Assembly (NCBI GenBank): GCA_036023115.1
Contig: JAYKKT010000076.1
Coordinates: 2,170,001-2,234,000 of the forward strand
Length of the DNA: 64,000 nucleotides
Direction of reading: 5' to 3'
Source of the DNA: Brasenia schreberi
Lineage: Eukaryota; Streptophyta; Magnoliopsida; Nymphaeales; Cabombaceae
This document shows, piece by piece, positions 46,977-56,921 of the stretch. Below the pieces are notes generated by a model that saw nothing but the letters and a program-made list of their open reading frames with translations, ran no database searches and was not told where the DNA came from. Every line of letters begins with the position of its first letter. Position 1 is the first letter of the stretch. The position numbers were made by a program, and so were the translations under genes.

Positions 46977-47765
46977 TGTAAACACCCCAAATTTTCCAAA
47001 AAATCAAAAACTCTCAAAAACACAAAAAGCTCGTTTGAGCCAAAAATGATAACCTATTTTAAAATGTGAAAATAGGTACAAAAGGCGAAAGAAAAGCCTA
47101 GGCAAGAAGAGGATTCAAGCCTGGAGTCTCAAAAGCCACCCCCTATTCAAAAACGGAAGAAAAAAGAGCCCGTTCGGAGAAAAGCCCGACGGAAGGGTAA
47201 AAATGTAATTTGGGTCAAAGAAAAAGCACAAAGCAGCTCCAAAATGCAGAAAGAAGCCCAGTACTTGAGGAAGTCGACAGAAGTCCGAGACACGCTCCGT
47301 CAGAATGAAGAGCGGAATCCGTGCGGCAATCTGAGTTCGATATCAACAGGAACCGGCCAAAAACCAAAACGACGGACCGAAATGAACGCCAAAAAAGTCC
47401 TGAAAAGCAGAACACTAGTTGGAAGAAACACTTGGGGAAGACCCAGGCCAGAGTTGGGCGTCCGGTGAATTGAAGCCCGCTCGAAACCGACGGTGAAAAG
47501 CACTAGAAAGGACCAGAAAACCAAGGAGTAGAAGAAAAGTCTGGATTGGGTCTGGACCCAAAAATATCCAGATCCAAATCCAAATTATGTTTGGATTGGA
47601 TCTAGATCTTAAAAATCCAAGATCCGAGATCCGAGATCTAAACCCAAATAAATATTTGGATTGAATCTGGATCTCAAAATATCCGAGATCCGCGATCCAG
47701 ATCCACATAGAGTTTGGATTGGATCCGGATAGCCAGACCCAAATCCAAGACCCACTTAAAACCTC

Positions 47766-47773
47766 TATAAATA
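47766..47773 (+). promoter_or_regulatory. TATA box of LTR F
   Basis: TATAAATA inside the palindromic ACCTCTATAAATAGAGGT. Confidence 0.75.
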
Positions 47774-48014
47774 GAGGTGCTAGGCATGAAAAATTTTTCA
47801 CGAGAGAACTCTCTAGGGAAGCTCCTCACGTGAGATAAAGGGGGGGATGAGAGAGAAAGAGCCTGATAGGCCCAAAACCTTTTTTGTTTGAGATGGGATT
47901 GGCCCATGGAGGCAAGGGCTGCACCAAACGAACGTCTTCTTCAAGCTGGCTGGGAGTGGTGATCGTGGGGGAGCTTGGCGGCTTGAGTGGTGGCTGGAGC
48001 GGTGCTGCAAATAG

Positions 48015-48020
48015 GTAAGC
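48015..48020 (+). promoter_or_regulatory. 5' splice-donor-like site, LTR F
   Basis: AATAG|GTAAGC. It matches the plant donor consensus well and sits at the same place relative to the TATA box as in the other LTRs. The acceptor-like AG at 50504-50505 would give a 2.49-kb intron holding the hairpin array. Confidence 0.6.
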
Positions 48021-48236
48021 CCCTAAACCTAACCTAGACTCCCTCTTCCCTAACCTCTCTAGACCACCCAAACGTCACCTAAAATCGCCACCAAAACAGC
48101 CAAGTCCTGTCCGTTTTTCACCAAGTCTTCCACCCAAAACCACCACCTAGCTAAACCCTACCTAGAACCCAAGCAAAACCTAGCCTAGCTCAGCCATTTG
48201 CTGGTCGAGCCACCCACCTTTTCTCAGCAAAACCTT

Positions 48237-49045
48237 GGCTCGGCCAAGAGTTGGCCGAGCCCACCTAACTCCCTCTCGTGTCCCACCCAAAGACATCATG
48301 GCCTGCCCTAAAGGTAGGCCAGCCAAGCCCAAGACAACGGCCTGCTAGAGCAGGCCGTGTCCCACCCAAAAACGTCAAGGCCTGCCCTAAAGGCAGGCCA
48401 TACCTATCCAAGAAAACCACGGCCTGCAAGTGCAGGCCGTGTCCTCTTCAAAAAAAAAAAACACCAAAGGCCTTCCCTAGTGGCAGGCCATTTACCTACC
48501 ACAAACCCACGGCCTGCTAGTGCAGGCCGTGTCCTTCACTAACCTAACAGGCCTGCCATTGTGGCAGGCCACCTACCTACCTAAGTCATCCAAACAGGCC
48601 GCCCATTTTGTTGGCCGCCTGCCACCAAGAACCAGTCCTAAACCTAAACCGTGACTAGCCTAGGACAGCCAACACCTAACCTAGGACTCAGCTCCAACTC
48701 TACCCTAAACCAAGTTCACTCGAGCCACCTTGGCCCGAGTCACACAAGCAAAAACTAAGGCCAAGGCTGGCCGGATCCTAAAGCAAAACCCCTCTCACTC
48801 GAGCCACCTTGGCTCGAGTTTCACAAGACCAAAACCTAAGGCCAAATGCTGGCTGAATCCTAAGCCTAAACTATATCTAAACCAAGGCCAAATGCTGGCC
48901 GAATCCTAAGTCTAAACCATACCTAAACCAAGGCCAAGTGCTGGCCTAATCCTAAGTCAAAAACTATACCTAAACCAAGGCCAAGTGCTGGCCATACCCC
49001 ACACTCAAACCATAATCACTCGAGCCAAGGTGGCTCGAGTCTTCC
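48237..49045 (+). repeat. GC-rich hairpin array in LTR F
   Basis: Short perfect or near-perfect inverted repeats with 3-5 base loops follow one another: GGCTCGGCCAA/TTGGCCGAGCC (48237-48261); alternating GGCCTGCC/GGCAGGCC (48300, 48379, 48469, 48550) and ACGGCCTGC/GCAGGCCGT (48337, 48419, 48509); ACTCGAGCC/GGCTCGAGT near 48720, 48797 and 49020; and four 46-47 bp direct repeats (starts 48838, 48884, 48930, 48977), most with a GGCCA..TGGCC dyad. No other LTR here has it. Confidence 0.85.
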
Positions 49046-50401
49046 CTTGCCCAAACCAGCCCCAAGTAGACCCAAACCCATTGTAGCTTGCAACTCCTGG
49101 AACTCCAAGTCTCTCCAAGCTCTCAATCTCTCCGGCTTCGCTCCCACGTGCCCCGAACTCCATAAGAAGAAGGCGGATTCGCCCCTTGTACGATCCTAAC
49201 TCAAAAGGCTGGAAAGTGTAAGTTGATTTTGATATATATCAAATCCCTTTCTATTCAATTCAATTCATCATATGGGGTTGTAATAACGGAGCATCGTCTC
49301 CCCCCGGAATGTAATAACGGTGTTGGACACACGAGACACACACGTACACTTGAGCCTTTCCGCTCTTATCTCGTACACAAGCACCACGTACATAATTGAG
49401 CCTTTTCGCTGTTATCATATACATACGTATTTCAATTCAGCTGTGTTGTTACATTAAGTCGTGTGAGTTTGTCTTTCAATTACACACTCGCACCCAAGAA
49501 ACACCCGAGCGATTGCTCAAACACGTCACGCACATTTTGGCTTCAGAAGCCACTAAGATATAGCCATATCTATATATTTTCTACTGCGTGAGTTTTCCCG
49601 GTTCAGCTGTGTATGCATTTCAATTCCGGGTTTTAAATTCAGTCGTGTGTGTTGTCTTTCAATTCATACACACACACGCCACAATTGAGCCTTTTCGCTC
49701 TTATATATATCTATATCTCCCTTCTGTTGCGTTTTACGGTTCAGTTGCGTGTGTCGCATTTCAATTTATACACAACACCCACACACACATTGAGCCTTTC
49801 CGCTCTTAAGATATAGATATATTTAAATTTCTGCAATTTACATTCAAGTCGTGTGAGTTGCATTCAATTTGGGTTTTCCCTTCTACTAAGTCTTTAAATT
49901 TCGGGTTTTACATTCAAGTTGTGTGAGTTGCATTGCATACTCGCCATACTCGAGCTAGGTTGCATACCTGCATCGAACAAACCCCGAACAAAATCGTGCA
50001 AAATGCCCAACTTAGGCCACTGGATGCACACACTCCACGCCCAAGTGATTAAAATTGAAAGACTTTGGGTCGCCCAAGCCCAGTAAAAGCAAAAACGCGC
50101 CAAGTGCATGATTTAAAAAGGATTTTCAAACACCTGTTTATTCAAAAATCGATTTTGAGTTTAACTTATTCAAACGAAGTTTCTAAGCGTACAGACTGAC
50201 CCTTGCGCATCGGTGCAAGAAGGTCTGCGACGTAAAGATCCCGCTTGCCTACAATCGCCTTTTAAAAGTCAGATATTTCAAAACATACTTCGCTAGTTTG
50301 AGTAAGCTAGCTGGCACGCCCTAAAAGCGAACGTAGATTGCGAAAAGATTCGCTCCAGGCCTAAGAAACCCGGAGTCGAGGATTTTCCGTGTCTACAGAT
50401 T

Positions 50402-50419
50402 TGGCACTCCCGGTGGGAC
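50402..50419 (+). other. Primer-binding site of element F
   Basis: TGGCACTCCCGGTGGGAC, one base different from family 1, four bases after the LTR end. Confidence 0.8.
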
Positions 50420-50519
50420 TCGGGACTTAAGTAGACTTCAAACAAACAAGTTACACTCAAATTTTCAAAAAAAAAGGTATTTTCCAAAAAATCATGCATA
50501 CTTAGAAAATTTGCAGAAA

Positions 50520-52329
50520 ATGGAGCAAAAGCCAAAATCCTCGTCGAGTAAATCAAAAGAGGTTTCTAAAAAAGCCAAAAAACGAGAAGCAATAGCTGAT
50601 ATACAGGTGATTTTCAAAGAAAAAATGGATGTTTTAAGCAAGGAGCTTAAAACCCATAAATCCCATAGCAGCTCTTCTCGGGCGCACAAAGATTGTGAAA
50701 AGAAAACCAAATTCAAAATCGACGAAGGAATTGAGGTAAAAGGCCATAACCCAGAAAGGGGCGAGTCCTCCACTCCCACACTTCCAAAATCCTCATTGAG
50801 TAAATCAAAAGAGGTTTTCAAAATAGCCAAAGAACAAGAAATGCTAGCTGATATATGGGCAACTTTCAAAAAGATGGATGTTTTAAGTAAGGAGCTTAAA
50901 ACCCATAAATCCCATAGCAGCTCTTCTCAGGCGCACAAAGATTGTGGAAAGAAAACCAAATTCAAAATCGATGAAGGAATTCAGGTAAAAGGCCAAAACC
51001 CAGAAAGGGGCGAGTCCTCCACTCCCACAAATCCAAAATTCCAATGAAAATTCGAAAAAAGTTGTTTTTGTTTCAAAAAATCAAAAAAATCTTGAAAACT
51101 TTCAAAAAGACAAAAAAATTGAAAAATCAAACTTTGAAATTTTGAAAAGTTCAAGTGAAATTCCTAAGTCTAGGCACACACACATAGTGGGACATAAAAC
51201 CCACACCCCACACAGAGACGAGAGTGAAAAACAGGTAGGTTTCGAAAAGGAATGCCTCGTGAAACCCCGGGGGCTCAAAACAGAGTTACCCAGGAAAACG
51301 GCCTGCTCTCACCATGATAAGGTAGACAAGCCACAAAGAGGTATGCCTGAAACCCATCCTTCTCAAAACTCTCTTCTTCATATAGGGTCATCAGATGCAT
51401 TGGATAACCCCTCTGCACACACAAACCCACAAAATGTGCCTAAGTTAGAGAATTTTCAAGGTGCGCCAAATATCCCGCACCATCCAAAAGAATTTCAAAA
51501 GCAAAAACAAAAACAAACTCAAAAAATGGTAGACATGGAGACCCCTAATGCATGCATCGACATCTTAGGAGCTCATAACCCTGCCATAGAAAAACCCACT
51601 TCTTCGAGCCTAGTCTTGTACCCTGGAACCAAGATTAGAGCTTTGAAACAAAAAAATCCATCCCTAGGGGCACCACGAGTTGAACCTAGGGAGCAAGTCA
51701 AAAAATTCGAGGGAGCAAGCTTCCCTTCCCTCGAAGAAAAATTCTCCCAAATACAGGTTGTGTAGAAGCTCAAGTCTTCCATCACCCTGCAATATCCAAA
51801 GTTCCTCAAGGAACCAAGCATGGCTTTCCTTGAGGACAAAATCTCCCAATTCGGGGTTGTATGGAAGCACAAGTCTTCCATCACCCCAAAATATCCAAAG
51901 TCCATCGAGGGACCAAGCACGGTTTCCCTTGAAGACAAAAACATCCCGAAATATCCAAAACTTCTCAAAAGGCCAAGCACGGTTTACTTTGAGAAACAAA
52001 CCTCCCAAACCAGGGTTGCATGGAAGCCCAAGTCTTCCATCGCCCCAGAATCCAAAATCCCAAAATCCAAAAGGGTATATATCCCCGACATGGATGATTC
52101 CATGTTCCAAGGCCATGATTTATACAAAAACTTTTCGAAAAACAAGAAGTCTTGGAACATGATTCTAAATATGGGATATAAGCCCTACCAGGGCCTGGGA
52201 ACCCAAAACCAAGATAGGCTCGAACCTATCCTACCTCAAGCCAATCGACAAAAGTATGGATTGGGCTACAACCCACCCATACCCCCAAAGCCGCCACCTA
52301 AGACCATCTGGGTCAAGGGTGCCCTATAG
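50520..52329 (+). pseudogene. Element F G-patch protein (family 2)
   Basis: Starts at ATG 50520, 14 bases after TACTTAG. The N-terminal ~84-residue module (SSSKSKEV...KMDVLSKELKTHKSHSSSS...GESSTPT) occurs twice in frame, with a third beginning at 51033, where the frame stops at TGA 51045. The frame resumes near 51142 and is open to 52329 except for TAG 51763 (a TGG codon in D). Four repeat units (one with an internal deletion) lie at about 51712-52073, followed by MDDSMFQGHDLY, a G-patch-like LNMGYKPYQGLG and a full WVKGAL end. Same domain order as D, with more repeats at both ends. Confidence 0.8.
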
Positions 52330-52869
52330 AACCTCTAAAACCGAAACCCATGTCTTAGACCTATCTGATTAGAGTATGATTCATGAATGTTTTCTTTGTA
52401 GGTTCATGGGAAGATCCCTCCTTTTGAAAAAGCAAAAAAAATCAGATATTTGCCAAAAACCAAAAAAATTGAAAACCCAAAACAAAATCTCAAAAACATT
52501 TGGAAAAATAAAAAATCCAAAAAAGAAATTTGTTTTAAAGCCTTTGGCCATGTACAAAGTCCATTTTCAAAAATTGTAAAAAATGCTTTTCGAAAATTGT
52601 ATATAACTCCCAAAAACCAAAAAAATCCAAAAAGTTGATCTTAAACACCCTTTTGTCTAGAGCTTTTTCAAAATGAAAAGCTTAAGAATCATCAAAGCTA
52701 GGAGGAATAAAAACCTCCGAACTTCCTGAAATTCACAAGATCCTTGACTTATGCAAAGATTGGGGATTTTTAGAAATAATCCTGACCCATAGTGTGTGCA
52801 TAAGCATCATGCATCCCACTTTGAAATCATTCATGTGCATCGAGTCTAGACATCATCTTAGAACTCGAA
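52330..52869 (+). other. Element F region between the G-patch gene and the RT fossil
   Basis: Contains the acceptor-like TGTTTTCTTTGTAG (52388-52401) and A-rich sequence similar to the lysine-rich leader of family 1 pol. No open frame of note. Confidence 0.5.
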
Positions 52870-52965
52870 TTCTGGGTTTTGTGAAACCAAAGGGGCAATG
52901 AAAGTCGACCCCCTAAGTATCGAGCCTTCGTAGACAGGTCTCCATACGAATCAAATCCAACACCT
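52870..52965 (+). pseudogene. RT fossil in element F
   Basis: The DNA around GGGTTTTGTGAAACCAAAGG and GTCGACCCCCTAAGTATC aligns with family 1 RT at 8208-8290 (protein GFMVSQRGIEVDPSKYRA). The reading frame is broken. Confidence 0.6.
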
Positions 52966-53102
52966 TCAAAGCAAATTTCAAAAGAAATGAAAATCTCGAA
53001 AAAAGGGTTAGCATTTCACAAAAGCCTTCTCAAAATTCTTTTTGATAAAAACCTTCCATGCTTTGCAAATCCTGCATTGTTTGCTTGACTTGATCAAATG
53101 AA

Positions 53103-53338
53103 GATGTTGTTCATACTAAATATGCCATACATTTCGAAAACTCTATTGGCATGTGACAAAAATCACTAAGCTAAAAGAAAAATCGTGCTTAGCCTTGCTG
53201 TAGGCTTTCAAAATTCGAGACATCATCTCCCATGTCATGGAAAGGGGAATGATGTTCATTAAAGCACTCATTTTTAAAATCCTATCTCAATAGATAGGCA
53301 AAATGGCAGCCCCTTTCAACAGAGTATGAGTTCAAAAC
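53103..53338 (+). pseudogene. RNase H fossil in element F
   Basis: The DNA from ATATGCCATACATTTCGAAAA onward follows family 1 at 8575-8805, the first RNase H (protein YISKTLLAYERNYQ...CLALVWACQKF). It continues through a decayed copy of the GRLGKWQLLLMEYD region (CAAAATGGCAGCCCCTTTCA) until LTR G cuts it at 53339. Several stops and indels are present. Confidence 0.65.
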
Positions 53339-56300
53339 TGTAAACACCCCGAAATCCCACGAATTTCTTAAACAAATCTGGTTTTCTAAAAGCAGCCCCA
53401 AAGGGCAATTTTGAGTCTGGAAACGCAGGAGCCTTCCAAACAACCCTGTATGTATGTTTTAAACTCTGTATTTCAAAAATATATAATATAGCTTTTGAAA
53501 ACCTTTTAAAACACGTTTTTGAAACCCCGAAGCGGCTTGGCCCGATCAAGACAAGACCAGGAGAGCCAAGAAGAGCCCAAAACCGGAGCACATGTCAAGC
53601 CCGGCACAACAACTCTTGTATCTGATTCACACCCCCAAGATCTCGAACGTCCAAGACCCTGTTCTTATCAAAATATCATTTGAAGTCATCTCCGGAAGGC
53701 AGAAACGGAGGCGGACGACCATGTTGGCGAAGACCCAATACAGACGGAGTACTGATGCTGTCAGGCCCCGCACAAATCGTCCGTTTCGAACCCAGCTCGA
53801 AGGAGTCAGAGTTCAGTTTGGATTGGATCTGGACCATAAATATCCAGATCCCAATCCAAACCCATATGTGGACTTGGATTTGGATTTGGATCCAGAGATC
53901 CAATCCAATATCCATATCCATGGCCCACATCACCTTCTCATAAATGGGGGTGGGGCCCACTTGAAATTCACGTGGGATATTGGGCATGAGAGAGAGTGGG
54001 GATGGATAATATCAAGAGTGTTGTAATTAAGCTTGACTTGTGTGTCAAGTTTGGGGTAAATCATGTAGGTTAGCCTAATTGAGTGGGTTTAAGCTTGTAA
54101 TTAGCCAAAACCTAACCTAGGGCTACACCAACATGAGGTGGTTAAGGTCTTTGGGCCATGCAAAGGGAGCTCCCTCACCTAAACCTAACCCAAAACACCT
54201 AATCCTAGCCTACCACCCTAATCTGAGCCTAATCACCTAACCCACTTCCCTAATCCCGGCCTAATCCCAACCTAATCACCTAACCCACTTCCCTAATCCT
54301 TCCCTAAACCTAGGTTAATTTCCCTAAACCTAGCCTAAACCTAGCCTAATCACCTAACCTAGCTCACTAAACCTCACCCTAAAACCCAACCACCTAACCT
54401 AGCCCTAAACCCCTAAACCACCCCTAGCCCACAATCTACCCAAACCACTAGTTTTCAAAATATCTGGCCCAACCCTTTCCAGCCCACCTTATCTACATAC
54501 AACCCTACCTAAACCACCTAACCACTACCCCAAACCCAGCCCTAACCGACCTACGCATCCCTATTTAAACCGCCCCCTTGGGGGCGGGTTTTTCAAGCTA
54601 GAACCCCTCACTAATCCCAACCGGGCCCTCTCTTTCCTCCACTTCCCCAGCTGCTCCACCTGCCCCAGCCGCTCCACCTCCTCCACCTGCTCCGCCTGCA
54701 CCACCACCATCCCTCCATCCCACCACCACTTGCACCGCCATCTCCACCACCTCCCGGCCCAGCCTCACTGCCTTCCCCAAGCCCAGCCGAGCGCCATCTT
54801 CATTCCATTCGGTAAGTACCCCCCCCACTCCACCTATCTCCTTCTCTACTCCCTCTCCACTCCTAGCCACCCACCATACCACCAACTTACCTACACATCA
54901 GCCCTTTGCTGCCACCATTCTCCCTTAGCCGAACCTAGCACAACCTAAACTACCGACCACTACCTAACCATCACATCTACATCCGGCTACCCTATAAGAC
55001 TCCCATTCGGCCTTCCCTTAAACCCCCTTTAGGTCCATACTCCTCAACACTCTAGACTCTCTTAGTGACCCTACACACTTACTTGGCCCAGCCCTTTAAT
55101 CCCCCACATCAAGGCGACACCCACTTGCAGCCGGCCACCTTCGAGGCGCCTATCACGCGCCCCACTTGCAGCCGGCCAGCACCCTTTGTCATTCACCCTC
55201 GCGGAGCTCCCGTTTGCGCCCCACTTAAACTCGGTCTTTAGTTGTATACTTGCTTGAGATTCAATTTGATACGGGGTTGTAATAACGGAGCATAGTCTCC
55301 CCCCACTTGTAATAACGTGGCTTGGCACACCCACACACATGCACTCTCTTAGTTGTGCACGATTTTGAACACACACTGGCCTAATCAGCCCCTAATACAT
55401 AAGTATATATATACTTTCATTTTCGAAGGGTTTTGCTTAAGTTGGGTGCGTTGTCTTTCAATTCAAGCACTCACACACATTGAGCTTTCGCTCTTATTTG
55501 AAAGAACAAAGTAAGGGCCGACCTATACTATTTGGGTTTCATTTCATGTCGTGTGAGTAAGTCTTTCAATTCAAGCACTCTCACACACATTGAGCTTTCA
55601 CTCTTATTTGAAAGACCCAAGTAAGGGCCGACCTATACTATTTGGGTTTCACTTCATGTCGTGTGAGTAAGTCTTTCGATTCAAGCACTCTCACACACAT
55701 TAAGCCTTCGCTCTTATTCCCAAGACCTTAGTAAAGGCCTTATTGCAGTTATATTTGGGTTTCATTTATGTCGTGTGTGTAGTACTTCAATTTAAGCACT
55801 CTCACACACATTGAGCCTTCGCTCTTACTCCCAAGACCTTAGTCAAGGCCATACTGCAATTTATATTTGGGTTTAATTTCATGTCGTGTGAGTAAGTCTT
55901 TCGATTCAAGCACTCTCACACACATTGAGCCTTCGCTCTTATTCCCAAGACCTTAGTAAAGGCCTTATTGCAGTTATATTTGGGTTTCATTTATGTCGTG
56001 TGTGTAGTACTTCAATTCAAGTACTCTCACACACATTGAGCCTTCGCTCTTACTCCCAAGACCTTAGTCAAGGCCATACTGCAATTTATATTTGGGTTTA
56101 ATTTCATGTCGTATGAGTAAGTCTTTCAATTCAAGCACGCACCCACATTGAGCCTTCGCTCTTATTTACAAGACCCGAGTAAGGGCTCATATACATAATC
56201 TATATACATATCTCCCTTCGGTTATTTCCCTTCGGTCATTTCCCTTCGGTTATTTCCCTTCAGTAATGTCTTTACATTTCGGGTTTTCCCTTTGGAGTAG

Positions 56301-56779
56301 CGTGAGTTTGCATTGCATCTATGCCATACCACGAGGTAGGACGCATATTGCATCGAAGCAAGCCCCGCTCGAATTCGCCCATGTAGTGGAGTGTTCATAA
56401 CACACAAACTAGGTGGCCCGAAAAGGGATAAAAGAAAAGACTTAGGCACGTGCAAATCCACCTGATCTAAAACATGCAATCGCATTTTAAAGACCCGAAA
56501 TAGACACCTCGAACCGCTTCGTAGACTTTCTCTCCAAAACTCGATTTTTGCAAAGCGTACAGACTGACCCTTGCGCATCGGTGCAAGAAGGTCTGCGACG
56601 ACAAGAGCTTACTTGCTCACAGTCGCCACGTTTAGAAGTCAGTGTTAAATATATATCTTCGCTAGCTTAAGTAAGCTAGCTGGCACGCCCTGTTTGCATA
56701 CATAGGCCTTAGACACACGAGAGGATCCACTCCGAGCCCTGAAAAAGGCAAAAGAGGCGGGGATTTTCGCGCGTCTACA
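53339..56779 (+). repeat. 5' LTR of element G (family 1, full length)
   Basis: 3441 bp from TGTAAACACC to TCTACA. It has a TATA-like TATTTAAA (54562-54569), a donor-like site (54812), the GTAATAACG pair (55270 and 55300), seven tandem units (55453-56187, the most in the window), a short TTATTTCCCTTCGG run and the stem-loop (56570-56595). Inserted in element F. Confidence 0.9.
55453..56187 (+). repeat. Tandem ~110-bp units in LTR G (7 copies)
   Basis: Same unit as in A, B and C. A two-unit block (the GTCTTTCGATTC unit plus the GTACTTC unit) appears duplicated at about 55671-55890 and 55899-56118. Confidence 0.8.
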
Positions 56780-56784
56780 GAGAT

Positions 56785-56802
56785 TGGCATGCCCGGTGGG
56801 AC
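56785..56802 (+). other. Primer-binding site of element G
   Basis: TGGCATGCCCGGTGGGAC, a C-to-T change from the family consensus. Confidence 0.8.
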
Positions 56803-56921
56803 GTGAGCCTTTTAAAAATCGAGTTTTTAAGTAGAAGTCTTGCGAAAATTTTGTAAAAAGGTGTCATTTTAACTTGTTTTCTTTGCTTGTACTTAGGACG
56901 TTTTGAAAAAGCTTGAAAAGC

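Larger units (their letters stand above)
46977..50397 (+). repeat. 5' LTR of element F (family 2, full length)
   Basis: 3421 bp from TGTAAACACCCC to GTGTCTACA. It has a TGGATT-type hairpin region (about 47540-47760), a TATA box (47766), a donor-like site (48015), a GC-rich hairpin array (48237-49045), the GTAATAACG pair (49280 and 49311), diverged tandem units with GAGCCTTT(T)CGCTCTTAT (about 49340-49815) and the stem-loop (50192-50227). It interrupts the gene of E. Confidence 0.9.

Noticed and set aside
55453..56187. CRISPR-like appearance of regularly spaced repeats in the LTRs
   Set aside because: The units are head-to-tail copies with no unique spacers, and the context is a plant retrotransposon.
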